A stretch of 64,000 nucleotides of DNA from Bifidobacterium sp. ESL0704 (GCF_029392075.1 NZ_CP113929.1:1054001-1118000), one strand, 5' to 3'; counted from the stretch's first letter, positions 16,262 through 27,336 are shown. Notes: generated by a model from the letters alone, not told the origin. Made by a program: numbers and translations.

Positions 16262-19200
16262 GTCGCTCCCTTCGCGGGAGCGTGGATTGAAATCTGCTCC
16301 ATCAGGTCGAGATAGCCTGTCAGTCGGGTCGCTCCCTTCGCGGGAGCGTGGATTGAAATAAGTTCGTGCCCAACGTGGCCGGTTCCCTCGGTTGTCGCTC
16401 CCTTCGCGGGAGCGTGGATTGAAATCTTCATCGACCCGGAATCGGTGACCATGTGGGAGGGTCGCTCCCTTCGCGGGAGCGTGGATTGAAATTTGTGGGT
16501 CTTGAGCGTGGCGGTGTCGATACTGGTCGCTCCCTTCGCGGGAGCGTGGATTGAAATTCGGGACACCACCCGGCGCTACAGCCGAAAGGCCCGTCGCTCC
16601 CTTCGCGGGAGCGTGGATTGAAATCAGTTCGCCGCTTTTACGTCTTCGATTAGTTCGGGTCGCTCCCTTCGCGGGAGCGTGGATTGAAATATATCTCAAG
16701 CAGCTCGACAAACTGAGCGCGGCAAGTCGCTCCCTTCGCGGGAGCGTGGATTGAAATTGGATGTGGATTGAGTCGCCGTTGTTGGTGTCGATGTCGCTCC
16801 CTTCGCGGGAGCGTGGATTGAAATTTGCAAATCGTGCAATCCGTCGTCAATGTCATACGTCGCTCCCTTCGCGGGAGCGTGGATTGAAATTAAACGTATT
16901 ACGCGAATGCGATAAGATGGACAGTCGCTCCCTTCGCGGGAGCGTGGATTGAAATCGGTTCCATCGGCGATGCTATCGGTGTCGACAAGCGTCGCTCCCT
17001 TCGCGGGAGCGTGGATTGAAATTGTAAGGGCGGCAAGGTGTATTTCACTATGTCGGGTCGCTCCCTTCGCGGGAGCGTGGATTGAAATATGATGTCCCTG
17101 AGCATCTGCATTGAATCAGCCGGTCGCTCCCTTCGCGGGAGCGTGGATTGAAATTTCGTCCCGAACGTGCTTCGCGCCCATTCCAGCAGTCGCTCCCTTC
17201 GCGGGAGCGTGGATTGAAATGTTCCGTAGGGCAGGTTCTTCTGAAGGTGGATGGTCGCTCCCTTCGCGGGAGCGTGGATTGAAATTTATCCAGCCGCGTG
17301 ATGTCAGTTTTTGGGACATGTCGCTCCCTTCGCGGGAGCGTGGATTGAAATAAGGGTATATAAGGGGACAATAACGTCCATAGAGGGTCGCTCCCTTCGC
17401 GGGAGCGTGGATTGAAATTTCCATTGGTTTTTATTCGCAACCCCCGCATGGCGTCGCTCCCTTCGCGGGAGCGTGGATTGAAATTTGGGACATGTTGCCT
17501 GTGTATGTCGCTGAACCTGGTCGCTCCCTTCGCGGGAGCGTGGATTGAAATTTGACCACGCTTGGCATGTGCGCCGCGTTGTACGTCGCTCCCTTCGCGG
17601 GAGCGTGGATTGAAATCTCTACACCAGACTCCAATCGCGACGCAAAACCGTCGCTCCCTTCGCGGGAGCGTGGATTGAAATCCTTCAATATCCGGACTGC
17701 AATCCGGAAGTGGTCAGTCGCTCCCTTCGCGGGAGCGTGGATTGAAATACATTGAGGCTCCATTGGTGGTCGACGATCTCCGGGTCGCTCCCTTCGCGGG
17801 AGCGTGGATTGAAATCATGTCGCGGCCGAGCTCGGAGCCTGTCTTGCGTGTCGCTCCCTTCGCGGGAGCGTGGATTGAAATAAGGATTCATCGGCTCAGA
17901 TGCTTCAATGGTCCAGTCGCTCCCTTCGCGGGAGCGTGGATTGAAATTTTGCCCAGGACATGAAGGGGTCAGTGGTCGTGCGTCGCTCCCTTCGCGGGAG
18001 CGTGGATTGAAATTGGACCACGGGGGTGACGATTGGCAGCAGTTGCTGGTCGCTCCCTTCGCGGGAGCGTGGATTGAAATATTTCCTGCCACCGAGCCAA
18101 CCGACCAACACCGTCAGTCGCTCCCTTCGCGGGAGCGTGGATTGAAATGTCTCGAATGCAAAACGATACGCCATGATGATACGTCGCTCCCTTCGCGGGA
18201 GCGTGGATTGAAATAATGCCGTTGATGAGGCCCTGGATGATGTTCTGTGTCGCTCCCTTCGCGGGAGCGTGGATTGAAATATCCCCAAACGCAAAGATCA
18301 GCGCTACTGCTCGCGTCGCTCCCTTCGCGGGAGCGTGGATTGAAATGACTCGATTTGCTTTCGTGTCTCCTCGGGCATGGTCGCTCCCTTCGCGGGAGCG
18401 TGGATTGAAATTGCATGATGCTGGCAAGTCGTGGCTTCGCCTATTCGTCGCTCCCTTCGCGGGAGCGTGGATTGAAATCGGTGATGTCCTCACAGCCGAT
18501 GGTCACCACGTGGTCGCTCCCTTCGCGGGAGCGTGGATTGAAATTATTTCGATACCGGCATCTTCAACGGAGGCAGCGTGTCGCTCCCTTCGCGGGAGCG
18601 TGGATTGAAATCTATAGGCCAGGAAATGGAGTTCGTCTATGACAGGTCGCTCCCTTCGCGGGAGCGTGGATTGAAATAGGTTATCGGTCTCATGCCATTT
18701 GTTGACGTTCGGTCGCTCCCTTCGCGGGAGCGTGGATTGAAATAGGTTATCGGTCTCATGCCATTTGTTGACGTTCGGTCGCTCCCTTCGCGGGAGCGTG
18801 GATTGAAATTCCATGCATCCCGGCTGTTTCCCGTTCCTGCAGGAGTCGCTCCCTTCGCGGGAGCGTGGATTGAAATTCGTTGGCGAACGAGGTGACGGTG
18901 AACGTGAGCTTGTCGCTCCCTTCGCGGGAGCGTGGATTGAAATACGCACTACGCGCTTCCAGCAGACGGGCTCGTTGGTCGCTCCCTTCGCGGGAGCGTG
19001 GATTGAAATCCATGCACCCGAGTCCGTTAGGAACAATGAGAGGGTCGCTCCCTTCGCGGGAGCGTGGATTGAAATTTTTTTGTATGCTTAAGCAGGTCCA
19101 TGGGGTTTAGTCGCTCCCTTCGCGGGAGCGTGGATTGAAATTGGACCACGGGGGTGACGATTGGCAGCAGTTGCTGGTCGCTCCCTTCGCGGGAGCGTGG

Positions 19201-22200
19201 ATTGAAATCGAACTTTATCGTTGAGGGTGCGTTGGCGAATGTGTCGCTCCCTTCGCGGGAGCGTGGATTGAAATCCATGCACTCGAGTCCGTTAGGAACA
19301 ATGAGAGGTCGCTCCCTTCGCGGGAGCGTGGATTGAAATACCCCGTGGCGACGCTGGATTGCACCCCGTCCGGTCGCTCCCTTCGCGGGAGCGTGGATTG
19401 AAATCACTACTCGCGTCAGCCCTCACCGAAGGTGTACGTCGCTCCCTTCGCGGGAGCGTGGATTGAAATTTGAGCTGGGAGCCGATGAGGGTGGCCATTT
19501 CGTTGTCGCTCCCTTCGCGGGAGCGTGGATTGAAATCCGGACGGCATCATCGCGGTCAAGGGCAACGCAGGGTCGCTCCCTTCGCGGGAGCGTGGATTGA
19601 AATTCTTTCGCCGCGACCAACGTCGATAAAGGACCGGTCGCTCCCTTCGCGGGAGCGTGGATTGAAATGGAACGGTCAAAATCATCAATCAGTTAGGGCA
19701 GGTCGCTCCCTTCGCGGGAGCGTGGATTGAAATCATACGGCCTTGGAGGGCTATACCCGCCTTGGTGGTCGCTCCCTTCGCGGGAGCGTGGATTGAAATC
19801 TGCTCACAAACCAGTCCCCCTCAGTGGGATCGCGTCGCTCCCTTCGCGGGAGCGTGGATTGAAATGAGCTCAGCAAGTCAATCTCCATCAGCGAGACCGG
19901 TCGCTCCCTTCGCGGGAGCGTGGATTGAAATTTCTACCATGTCACCGGCATCAACAAACTGGCTGGTCGCTCCCTTCGCGGGAGCGTGGATTGAAATACG
20001 TCGATGCCGTCGCTGGCCGCCACGCCGTTGCCGTCGCTCCCTTCGCGGGAGCGTGGATTGAAATCCATCGGCAACATTCGCCAACGCACCCTCAACGAGT
20101 CGCTCCCTTCGCGGGAGCGTGGATTGAAATACGGACGGAATCAGGGACTCAACACTCGCCCATGTCGCTCCCTTCGCGGGAGCGTGGATTGAAATACACC
20201 GGCACGCTTGCAGGCGCTGTCGAACCATGTCGCTCCCTTCGCGGGAGCGTGGATTGAAATTTCAACGGCGACGTTGACACAGACCCGAAATCCTTGTCGC
20301 TCCCTTCGCGGGAGCGTGGATTGAAATTTTGCCGGCAACACTGCGGGCTATCTGCATAAGGTCGCTCCCTTCGCGGGAGCGTGGATTGAAATAGCAAAAG
20401 TGGGACTCATACGCCAACGTGAACAAGTCGCTCCCTTCGCGGGAGCGTGGATTGAAATTTGACTGGTACGATAAACTGGTTGCACTCTACCCGTCGCTCC
20501 CTTCGCGGGAGCGTGGATTGAAATTCTGAGGATGAAGGCAAAACCATCCTCGCAGGCGTGTCGCTCCCTTCGCGGGAGCGTGGATTGAAATCTAGCGGAC
20601 TCGGGTGCATGGGAAAAGGTGGCTGTCGCTCCCTTCGCGGGAGCGTGGATTGAAATATCGACGAGTCCGCGAGCGCCGTCACCGTGGGTGGTCGCTCCCT
20701 TCGCGGGAGCGTGGATTGAAATGTCATCGACCGTACAAAAGTACCGGTAGGCCATGTCGCTCCCTTCGCGGGAGCGTGGATTGAAATATGGCCCGAATGT
20801 CAGCCTACAAGGATAGGCTTGTCGCTCCCTTCGCGGGAGCGTGGATTGAAATACGGTCTGATGAAGCATCCCAGCCCGTTGCCGGGTCGCTCCCTTCGCG
20901 GGAGCGTGGATTGAAATACTGCCGACGTTCTTCACTGCCTCGCGGCTCTTGTCGCTCCCTTCGCGGGAGCGTGGATTGAAATGCATTGTATGGCAGTCAG
21001 GTGAACACCGATGACGGGTCGCTCCCTTCGCGGGAGCGTGGATTGAAATGCTGTCGTGTCAACAAATCAGGTCATGGCTGACGGTCGCTCCCTTCGCGGG
21101 AGCGTGGATTGAAATTGGAAGGCTTCGCCGAAAACAGCAGGATCCTTGCGGTCGCTCCCTTCGCGGGAGCGTGGATTGAAATTGGGGCTTCCATCTGGAG
21201 GGCTTCGTGCTAGGCGTCGCTCCCTTCGCGGGAGCGTGGATTGAAATCTGACTGTGGAAGGATACTGCAACATCAAGGCCGAGTCGCTCCCTTCGCGGGA
21301 GCGTGGATTGAAATCATTCGTATTGGGGTGCGTTGCAGGCCGGCGCGGAGTCGCTCCCTTCGCGGGAGCGTGGATTGAAATCGGATCACGGAACCGTGCA
21401 GGCAGGGTGGCGCGGGCGTCGCTCCCTTCGCGGGAGCGTGGATTGAAATACCGCCGACGTGACGACCTGCATGGACATGGCCGTCGCTCCCTTCGCGGGA
21501 GCGTGGATTGAAATACCGTAGCCGAGGACAACGAGCTCGTACGCCGCATGTCGCTCCCTTCGCGGGAGCGTGGATTGAAATCTCTTATTGGCGTTACCAG
21601 GCAGGGGAAATCCTGGTCGCTCCCTTCGCGGGAGCGTGGATTGAAATTTCGCCAGGTCGTTCCATGCCGAACAGCGCATGAGTCGCTCCCTTCGCGGGAG
21701 CGTGGATTGAAATTTTTTAACCGACAATTAAATAATAACACAGTCGAGTCGCTCCCTTCGCGGGAGCGTGGATTGAAATTGACACCATGCCATGGCAGTA
21801 TTACAACGGCGTGGTCGCTCCCTTCGCGGGAGCGTGGATTGAAATCTCGATCCCCAAGGATTGCAAAGCTAGCACCCTAGTCGCTCCCTTCGCGGGAGCG
21901 TGGATTGAAATTAAACCTCTTGAGGCGTATGCAAAGAAGAACGGGTCGCTCCCTTCGCGGGAGCGTGGATTGAAATATCGTGCTCTTCTTCAACTCGATG
22001 CCGACCGGGGTCGCTCCCTTCGCGGGAGCGTGGATTGAAATCATATTACAATGAGCTGTATGCTAAAAATAACCAGTCGCTCCCTTCGCGGGAGCGTGGA
22101 TTGAAATCAATCAGCAAGACTTTACATGGGCGAGACAAGCAAGTCGCTCCCTTCGCGGGAGCGTGGATTGAAATCCCTCCAGATAGCGCTGAATACGGTT

Positions 22201-23432
22201 TGAGCCATGTCGCTCCCTTCGCGGGAGCGTGGATTGAAATATGTTCTTGGACACCGGCAACGGGTGGAGGTCGGGTCGCTCCCTTCGCGGGAGCGTGGAT
22301 TGAAATAAGACAGCACTCCACGACTTCATCGAAGCCATCGGTCGCTCCCTTCGCGGGAGCGTGGATTGAAATTGACATGGAAACGCGAACAATCCCAAGG
22401 GCCTACGGTCGCTCCCTTCGCGGGAGCGTGGATTGAAATTGTGCACGCTGCGTCAGAGCTTCGAGCGGCTTGCGTCGCTCCCTTCGCGGGAGCGTGGATT
22501 GAAATTGGAACGCGTGAAGCATACGATCAGCGTGCTGGGGTCGCTCCCTTCGCGGGAGCGTGGATTGAAATCGATTCGCAAATAACGGACAGTCTGGAAG
22601 ATTCGGTCGCTCCCTTCGCGGGAGCGTGGATTGAAATTTCAATCGAATATTATAGAATCTTATTTTTGCATGTCGCTCCCTTCGCGGGAGCGTGGATTGA
22701 AATAATATGATACATATTTTGAGGGCGTGAAAGTCCGGGTCGCTCCCTTCGCGGGAGCGTGGATTGAAATAAATATGCGGGTATTACCTCTGTATCGCGT
22801 CCAGGTCGCTCCCTTCGCGGGAGCGTGGATTGAAATAAAATATAATATGATGAGAAAGGGCTTTCGCTTTAGGTCGCTCCCTTCGCGGGAGCGTGGATTG
22901 AAATTGGAAGGCGCCGTTATCGTCGCCGACGTTGATAGTCGCTCCCTTCGCGGGAGCGTGGATTGAAATATGCTTCCCGCTCCCTGTCTTGCTGACACCA
23001 CCTGTCGCTCCCTTCGCGGGAGCGTGGATTGAAATATGCTTCCCGCTCCCTGTCTTGCTGACACCACCTGTCGCTCCCTTCGCGGGAGCGTGGATTGAAA
23101 TATGCTTCCCGCTCCCTGTCTTGCTGACACCACCTGTCGCTCCCTTCGCGGGAGCGTGGATTGAAATTTCCCCGACAAGACGGCGTAGGCCGTGCCAAGC
23201 AAGTCGCTCCCTTCGCGGGAGCGTGGATTGAAATAACATGACGTGGTAGTGGGGCTTCTTGTGTTCGCGTCGCTCCCTTCGCGGGAGCGTGGATTGAAAT
23301 TCGCTGGAAGCGGTGAGCTTCTCCGGTCGCAGGCGTCGCTCCCTTCGCGGGAGCGTGGATTGAAATCTGGACGCGAGCACCTATTACCGGAGATTGTGGC
23401 TGTCGCTCCCTTCGTGGGGCGTGGATTGTGAT
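16262..23432 (+). CRISPR. Type I-C CRISPR array, 109 repeats and 108 spacers
   Basis: Counted repeat by repeat: 108 identical 32-nt repeats and one degenerate 31-nt final copy at 23402-23432. The repeat starts GTCGCTCCCTTCG and ends GCGTGGATTGAAAT. CGCTCCC and GGGAGCG form the hairpin cut by Cas5c, leaving a handle that ends GGATTGAAAT. Spacers are 33-36 nt. Spacers 37 and 38 are identical; 102, 103 and 104 are identical; 27 and 44 are identical although far apart. Spacers 42 and 46 differ by one base and one nt in length, and spacer 66 overlaps them on the other strand. Spacers 45 and 58 also overlap on opposite strands. All open frames in this interval are repeat artefacts. Confidence 0.99.
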
Positions 23433-23921
23433 GGCTGGCTATTGGCGATTATTTTATAATGTATACATTTTTTACCGTAGGAGCAGAACTGCAATCGTGC
23501 AGTTGCCTTTGATGGCAGAAATTATGTATTAGAACCATATGATTCACGGGTTATCAACTGTGAGGAAAAGTCGATTGCCGAGGCAAATTTTAGTGAGTAA
23601 ACCTTATTAGGTACCTTAATTATTTATAAACAGGAACTGTAGCTATGTGGGTAAGGGACTTAGCGATTCGCGTTTACAGATTTTGTCGACTGTGATGAAT
23701 TGGCATGGTAACTTTAAGTATTTTTGATGTTGGGCAGAGGCTGTAATCAGGCACTTATGTTTTAAGTGTGTTTTGTTTGGAAGTTTTAGACTGTAATATC
23801 AATAAAGTTTATTGAAGGTGATGAAAACTAGTTTAATGAAAAGGTGAGTTGCGGGAAACGAAGATATAGTGTTGTCGCACTAAAATAGCCTCAAGGTGTT
23901 TTTCAACTGAAAGGAACCAAA
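23433..23921. other. Intergenic region after the array
   Basis: About 490 bp of AT-rich DNA with no gene I can support. It contains a palindrome CAATAAAGTTTATTG near 23801 and A/T runs before luxS. The luxS ribosome site GAAAGGAACC is at its right end. No further repeat copies were seen. Confidence 0.5.
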
Positions 23922-24410
23922 ATGGCAGAAGAAAACAAACCGCAGCCGGAGAGCTTCCAGCTCGACCATACCAAGGTGAAGGCGCCGTATGTGCGCTTTA
24001 TCGACACCGAGACCGGCGAGAAGGGCGACGTCATCTCCAATTATGACCTGCGTCTGGTGCAGCCTAACGAGAACGCCATCCCGACCGGCGGCCTGCACAC
24101 CATCGAGCACACCATCGCGGTGCTGCTGCGCGAGCGCATCCCGGGCTACATCGACTGCTCGCCGTTCGGCTGCCGCACCGGCTTCCACCTGCTGACCTGG
24201 GGCGAGCACAGCACTGAGGACGTGGCGAAGGCCCTGAAGGAATCGCTCGAGTTCATCGCCTACAAGGCGACCTGGGACGACGTGCCGGCCACGGACATCA
24301 AGAGCTGCGGCAACTACCGCGACCACAGCCTGTTCACCGCCAAGGAATGGTGCAAGAAGATCCTCGACGAAGGCATCAGCTCCGATCCCTACGTGCGCAA
24401 GGTGGTCTGA
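23922..24410 (+). CDS. luxS: S-ribosylhomocysteine lyase
   Basis: LuxS splits S-ribosylhomocysteine into homocysteine and the AI-2 precursor DPD, closing the activated methyl cycle. The 162-residue protein has the metal site HTIEH (H59, H63) and the third ligand in SCGNYRDH (C129). The catalytic cysteine C84 is in FGCRTGF. The start ATG follows AAAGGAACC closely. It stands alone, with an AT-rich upstream region and a terminator behind it, and its GC-rich codon use matches the chromosome and not the CRISPR island. Confidence 0.97.
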   Translation: MAEENKPQPESFQLDHTKVKAPYVRFIDTETGEKGDVISNYDLRLVQPNENAIPTGGLHTIEHTIAVLLRERIPGYIDCSPFGCRTGFHLLTWGEHSTEDVAKALKESLEFIAYKATWDDVPATDIKSCGNYRDHSLFTAKEWCKKILDEGISSDPYVRKVV

Positions 24411-24454
24411 TTGCGGCGTCGGCTTTGCGAAAGCGGGCTGAAACGTGACTGAAG

Positions 24455-24489
24455 GCGGCATCTGACGATTGGCGTCGATGCCGCTTTTT
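24455..24489 (+). terminator. Intrinsic terminator of luxS
   Basis: GCGGCATC (24455-24462) pairs with GATGCCGC (24477-24484), followed by TTTTT (24485-24489). Confidence 0.85.
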
Positions 24490-24712
24490 CATGCCATCAT
24501 GTTTGCCTGCCATCGTTTTGTTGAGACTATAGACAAAACTTCAATCGCATACAACGCTTTTGACTGGTAATCCCGTTGTTGTATTTTGCGTCCTTGCTCT
24601 CGGTTGCGGATCTTTCATCGTGATAATCGCCTGTGGTGGTGTTAGTTTGGTACGGGAATAAAAGCGGTTGACAGGTATGCGGCTGCGTGGTTTCAAAGCG
24701 GGAGATGGAAGT

Positions 24713-25327
24713 ATGGCTGACGGGAAGACGATGGAAGATAAGAACGAAACCGGTAAAGCTACGGGAATGGCGAAAACAGCGGGAACGGCAGGGGTACTGA
24801 CCGGTTCCATGCGCGTGCGCCGGGCGAGCGAAGCCGATTTCGAAGCGATCATGCGTATCTTCGAGCGGGCCCGCGAGCTGATGCGCAATACCGGCAATCC
24901 GAACCAGTGGGGCAAGAGCTGGCCGCCGGCCGAACTCATCCATGAGGATATCCGTCTGGGCAGAGGCATGTTGCTGGTCGATACCGAAGGCGAGGGCGGC
25001 GCCGAGCGGCTGCTGGCCTATTTCGCGATGTGCCTCGGGGCTGAACCGACTTATGCGCACCTGACCGAAGGCGCCTGGCTTGACGACGACGAATACGTCA
25101 CCATGCATCGTCTGGCCTCTTCCGGGCTCAAAGGCCATAGCGGGGGAGCATGCATGCAATGGGCGGCACAGACATATAAGAACGTGCGCTGCGACACCCA
25201 TCCGGACAACCTGGCGATGCAGCATGTCTTCGAAAAGTCCGGATATCGGCGTTGCGGAATCATTACGGTCAGCGATATGGGCGATCGCGGCAACACGCGT
25301 ATCGTTTATCAGCGTCACGACAGGTGA
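24713..25327 (+). CDS. GNAT-family N-acetyltransferase
   Basis: A GNAT domain starts at MRVRRASEADFEAIMRIFERA and continues to MHRLASSGLKGHSGGACMQW, the acetyl-CoA pyrophosphate-binding stretch, and then NLAMQHVFEKSGYRRCG near the end. About 30 polar, low-complexity residues precede the domain. The substrate is unknown. The start is unsure: ATG 24713 follows GGGAGATGG, and another in-frame ATG at 24809 would begin exactly at the domain. It lies upstream of alr in the same direction with a gap of about 107 nt. Confidence 0.75.
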   Translation: MADGKTMEDKNETGKATGMAKTAGTAGVLTGSMRVRRASEADFEAIMRIFERARELMRNTGNPNQWGKSWPPAELIHEDIRLGRGMLLVDTEGEGGAERLLAYFAMCLGAEPTYAHLTEGAWLDDDEYVTMHRLASSGLKGHSGGACMQWAAQTYKNVRCDTHPDNLAMQHVFEKSGYRRCGIITVSDMGDRGNTRIVYQRHDR

Positions 25328-25434
25328 GGCGGGCCGGGCCGGCTTGTGGCAGTCGGCAGGCAACCCGCGTCTTCATGTGATTGTTCCGTATCGCCTGTTT
25401 GCCATCATCACGTTCACGCGCGAGAATATGAACT

Positions 25435-26793
25435 ATGACTTTGAACGCATTGCCTGATTGGCCATTCTCTTCAGCGCTTGGGAAATCGAACTATGCCGCC
25501 GCTCTGCGGCGCTACCCAGGGCAGGCCATTGTCGACCTCAAGGCGATGCGCGACAACATGCGGCATCTGGTCGAGGTCGTCGGCGGGCCGAAATCCGGCA
25601 CGGCCGTGATGGGTGTGGTGAAGGCCGACGGATACGGGCATGGGCTGATTCCCTCCGCGTTGGCGGCGCTCGCGGGTGGTGCGACGTGGCTGGGAACCGC
25701 GCAGCCGCGTGAGGCGTTGCTGCTGCGCATGGCCGGCATCGATTCCAGCCGTTGCCATATTCTCACATGGATGTACAACGGGCGCAACGCCCCGCTGATC
25801 GAGCTCATCGCCAGCGACATCGACATTTCGGTGGGTTCGCTTGACGGCATCGACGCCGTGGCCACCGCCGCGCGCAAGCTCGGCATGCCGGCACGGGTGC
25901 ATGTCAAGGTCGACACCGGCTTCGGCCGCAACGGTTTCACCGCCGAGGGTTTTCAGGCCGCGCTCGACAAACTGGTGCCGTTGGCCCGCGAAGGCGTGCT
26001 TGACATCGTGGGGCAGTGGAGCCATTTTTCCGTGGCCGACGCTCCTGACGTCCCCGAATTCGTGGAGGCGACCGACCAGCAGCTTGAGAGCTTCAAGCAG
26101 TTCACCGCACGGATGGAAAAAGCCGGCATCGCGCCGCGCATCCGCCACATCGCCAACACCGCGGCCACGCTTTCGCGTCCGGAGGCCCGTTTCGAGCTGA
26201 CACGGCCAGGCATCGGGCTTTACGGTTATGAAGCCGACCCGGCGATGGGCACACCGTCACGATACGGTCTGAAACCGGCGATGACCCTGCAGGCGCAACT
26301 GGCCACCGTCAAGGGCGTCGAGGCGGGACATGGAATTTCGTACGGACGCACCTACATCACCGACGAGGAGACCAGCACGGCCATCGTGCCGTTGGGATAC
26401 GCCGATGGCATTCACCGTTCGGCTTCAGGATTCGACGAGGCCGGTGCAAAACGCACGCGCAAGCCGGGCGGGCCGGTACGTGTGATGACCGCCGAGGGAC
26501 CCAAGCTGATGCGGGTTTCGGGGCGTGTGTGCATGGACCAGTTCATCATGGATCTGCACGGCGATTTCGAAAAGCTTGGCGTGCATGAAGGCGACACCGT
26601 CGAACTCTTCGGACCGGGTCGTGGCGAGCAATACGCGGAGCCGACCGCCGATGATTGGGCCCGTGCCGCCGACACCATCAGCTATGAGATCTTCACCTGC
26701 CTGCGCACCCGCATCCCGCGGCTTTACCTGCATGCTCAGGATGTGCTCGATGCGCAGGATATGAGCAAGCTCAGCGCGAAGACATTGCTGTGA
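25435..26793 (+). CDS. alr: Alanine racemase
   Basis: This PLP enzyme makes D-alanine for the cell wall. The cofactor lysine is K63 in VMGVVKADGYGHG, and the second catalytic base is Y303 in HGISYGRTY. VDTGFGRNGF, the PLP phosphate-side RPGIGLYGY and RVCMDQFIMDL are also present. At 452 residues it is longer than the usual 370-390: about 25 extra residues precede the barrel, and a short tail after RIPRLYL extends it. The ATG at 25435 has only a weak ribosome site. Confidence 0.95.
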   Translation: MTLNALPDWPFSSALGKSNYAAALRRYPGQAIVDLKAMRDNMRHLVEVVGGPKSGTAVMGVVKADGYGHGLIPSALAALAGGATWLGTAQPREALLLRMAGIDSSRCHILTWMYNGRNAPLIELIASDIDISVGSLDGIDAVATAARKLGMPARVHVKVDTGFGRNGFTAEGFQAALDKLVPLAREGVLDIVGQWSHFSVADAPDVPEFVEATDQQLESFKQFTARMEKAGIAPRIRHIANTAATLSRPEARFELTRPGIGLYGYEADPAMGTPSRYGLKPAMTLQAQLATVKGVEAGHGISYGRTYITDEETSTAIVPLGYADGIHRSASGFDEAGAKRTRKPGGPVRVMTAEGPKLMRVSGRVCMDQFIMDLHGDFEKLGVHEGDTVELFGPGRGEQYAEPTADDWARAADTISYEIFTCLRTRIPRLYLHAQDVLDAQDMSKLSAKTLL

Positions 26794-26867
26794 GGATATA
26801 GGGGAGTCTTCCGAACGCGTTTGGTCGGGCGGTTGCCGCGGTTTGCGGTGACCGCCCGATTCTTGTC

Positions 26868-26970
26868 ATGGTGGTGGTGCGCGAGGTGGTGGCGTGCGAG
26901 GTGGTGGCGTGCGAGGCGGTGGTGCACGGTGCCGTGGTGCGCGGAGCGGTAGTGCGCGAGGCGGTGGAGG
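26868..26970. repeat. Degenerate 15-nt tandem repeat downstream of alr
   Basis: About seven imperfect copies of a GC-rich 15-nt unit (best copies GTGGTGGCGTGCGAG, repeated back to back near 26886-26916). It lies in a stretch of about 540 nt between alr and the NCS1 permease without a convincing gene. An open frame runs through it, but its pentapeptide repeats resemble no protein I know. Confidence 0.6.
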
Positions 26971-27113
26971 CCGTGCGCAAGGATTCGTCATTGCCGCTGT
27001 ATCGTTGGGTTTCGGGCTCGGCGGTGAAGGCGGGGCGGCCCGAGCTTTCGCTGGACCAGCCCGAAAACGATGGAATGCGCCATCCGTATTCGGGGTTGCA
27101 TTTGGATATCGGT

Positions 27114-27138
27114 AGTTATAGTTTTAATGACTATAAGT
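27114..27138. promoter_or_regulatory. Inverted repeat, possible operator of the permease operon
   Basis: AGTTATAGT and ACTATAAGT face each other across a 7-nt centre in the otherwise GC-rich region upstream of the NCS1 permease, about 200 nt before its start. It has the size of a LacI- or TetR-type operator; no regulator gene is adjacent. Confidence 0.35.
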
Positions 27139-27336
27139 TGAAAACGAATATTTCTCGGTGTCTGGATAGCCGAAGAAAGAGGAGGGAAGGCTATGGGTCC
27201 CATCGCGGCTGTGTACGGCCGTTTTTCGCCCCGTCGTCTTTCCCGTCCGGCATTCGTTTCACAGGAATGCTTCTGTGCAATCGCAAGCGTTCATCGTCCG
27301 GCGGTTGCCGGGCGAAAAGAGACAGGAAGGTGAATG

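Noticed and set aside
17286-17519. Spacer 16 ends and spacer 19 begins with TTGGGACAT, suggesting adjacent protospacers
   Set aside because: Only 9 nt agree and the implied PAM would be TTT and not TTC, so coincidence is likelier.
16193-23431. Dozens of open frames in the array coding for repeated words such as HAPAKGAT, NPRSREGSD, STLPRRER, APFAGAWIEI and LPSRERGLK
   Set aside because: They are the six-frame translations of the CRISPR repeat with spacer-coded segments between. Period and repeat explain them fully; proteins of this type in databases are annotation artefacts.
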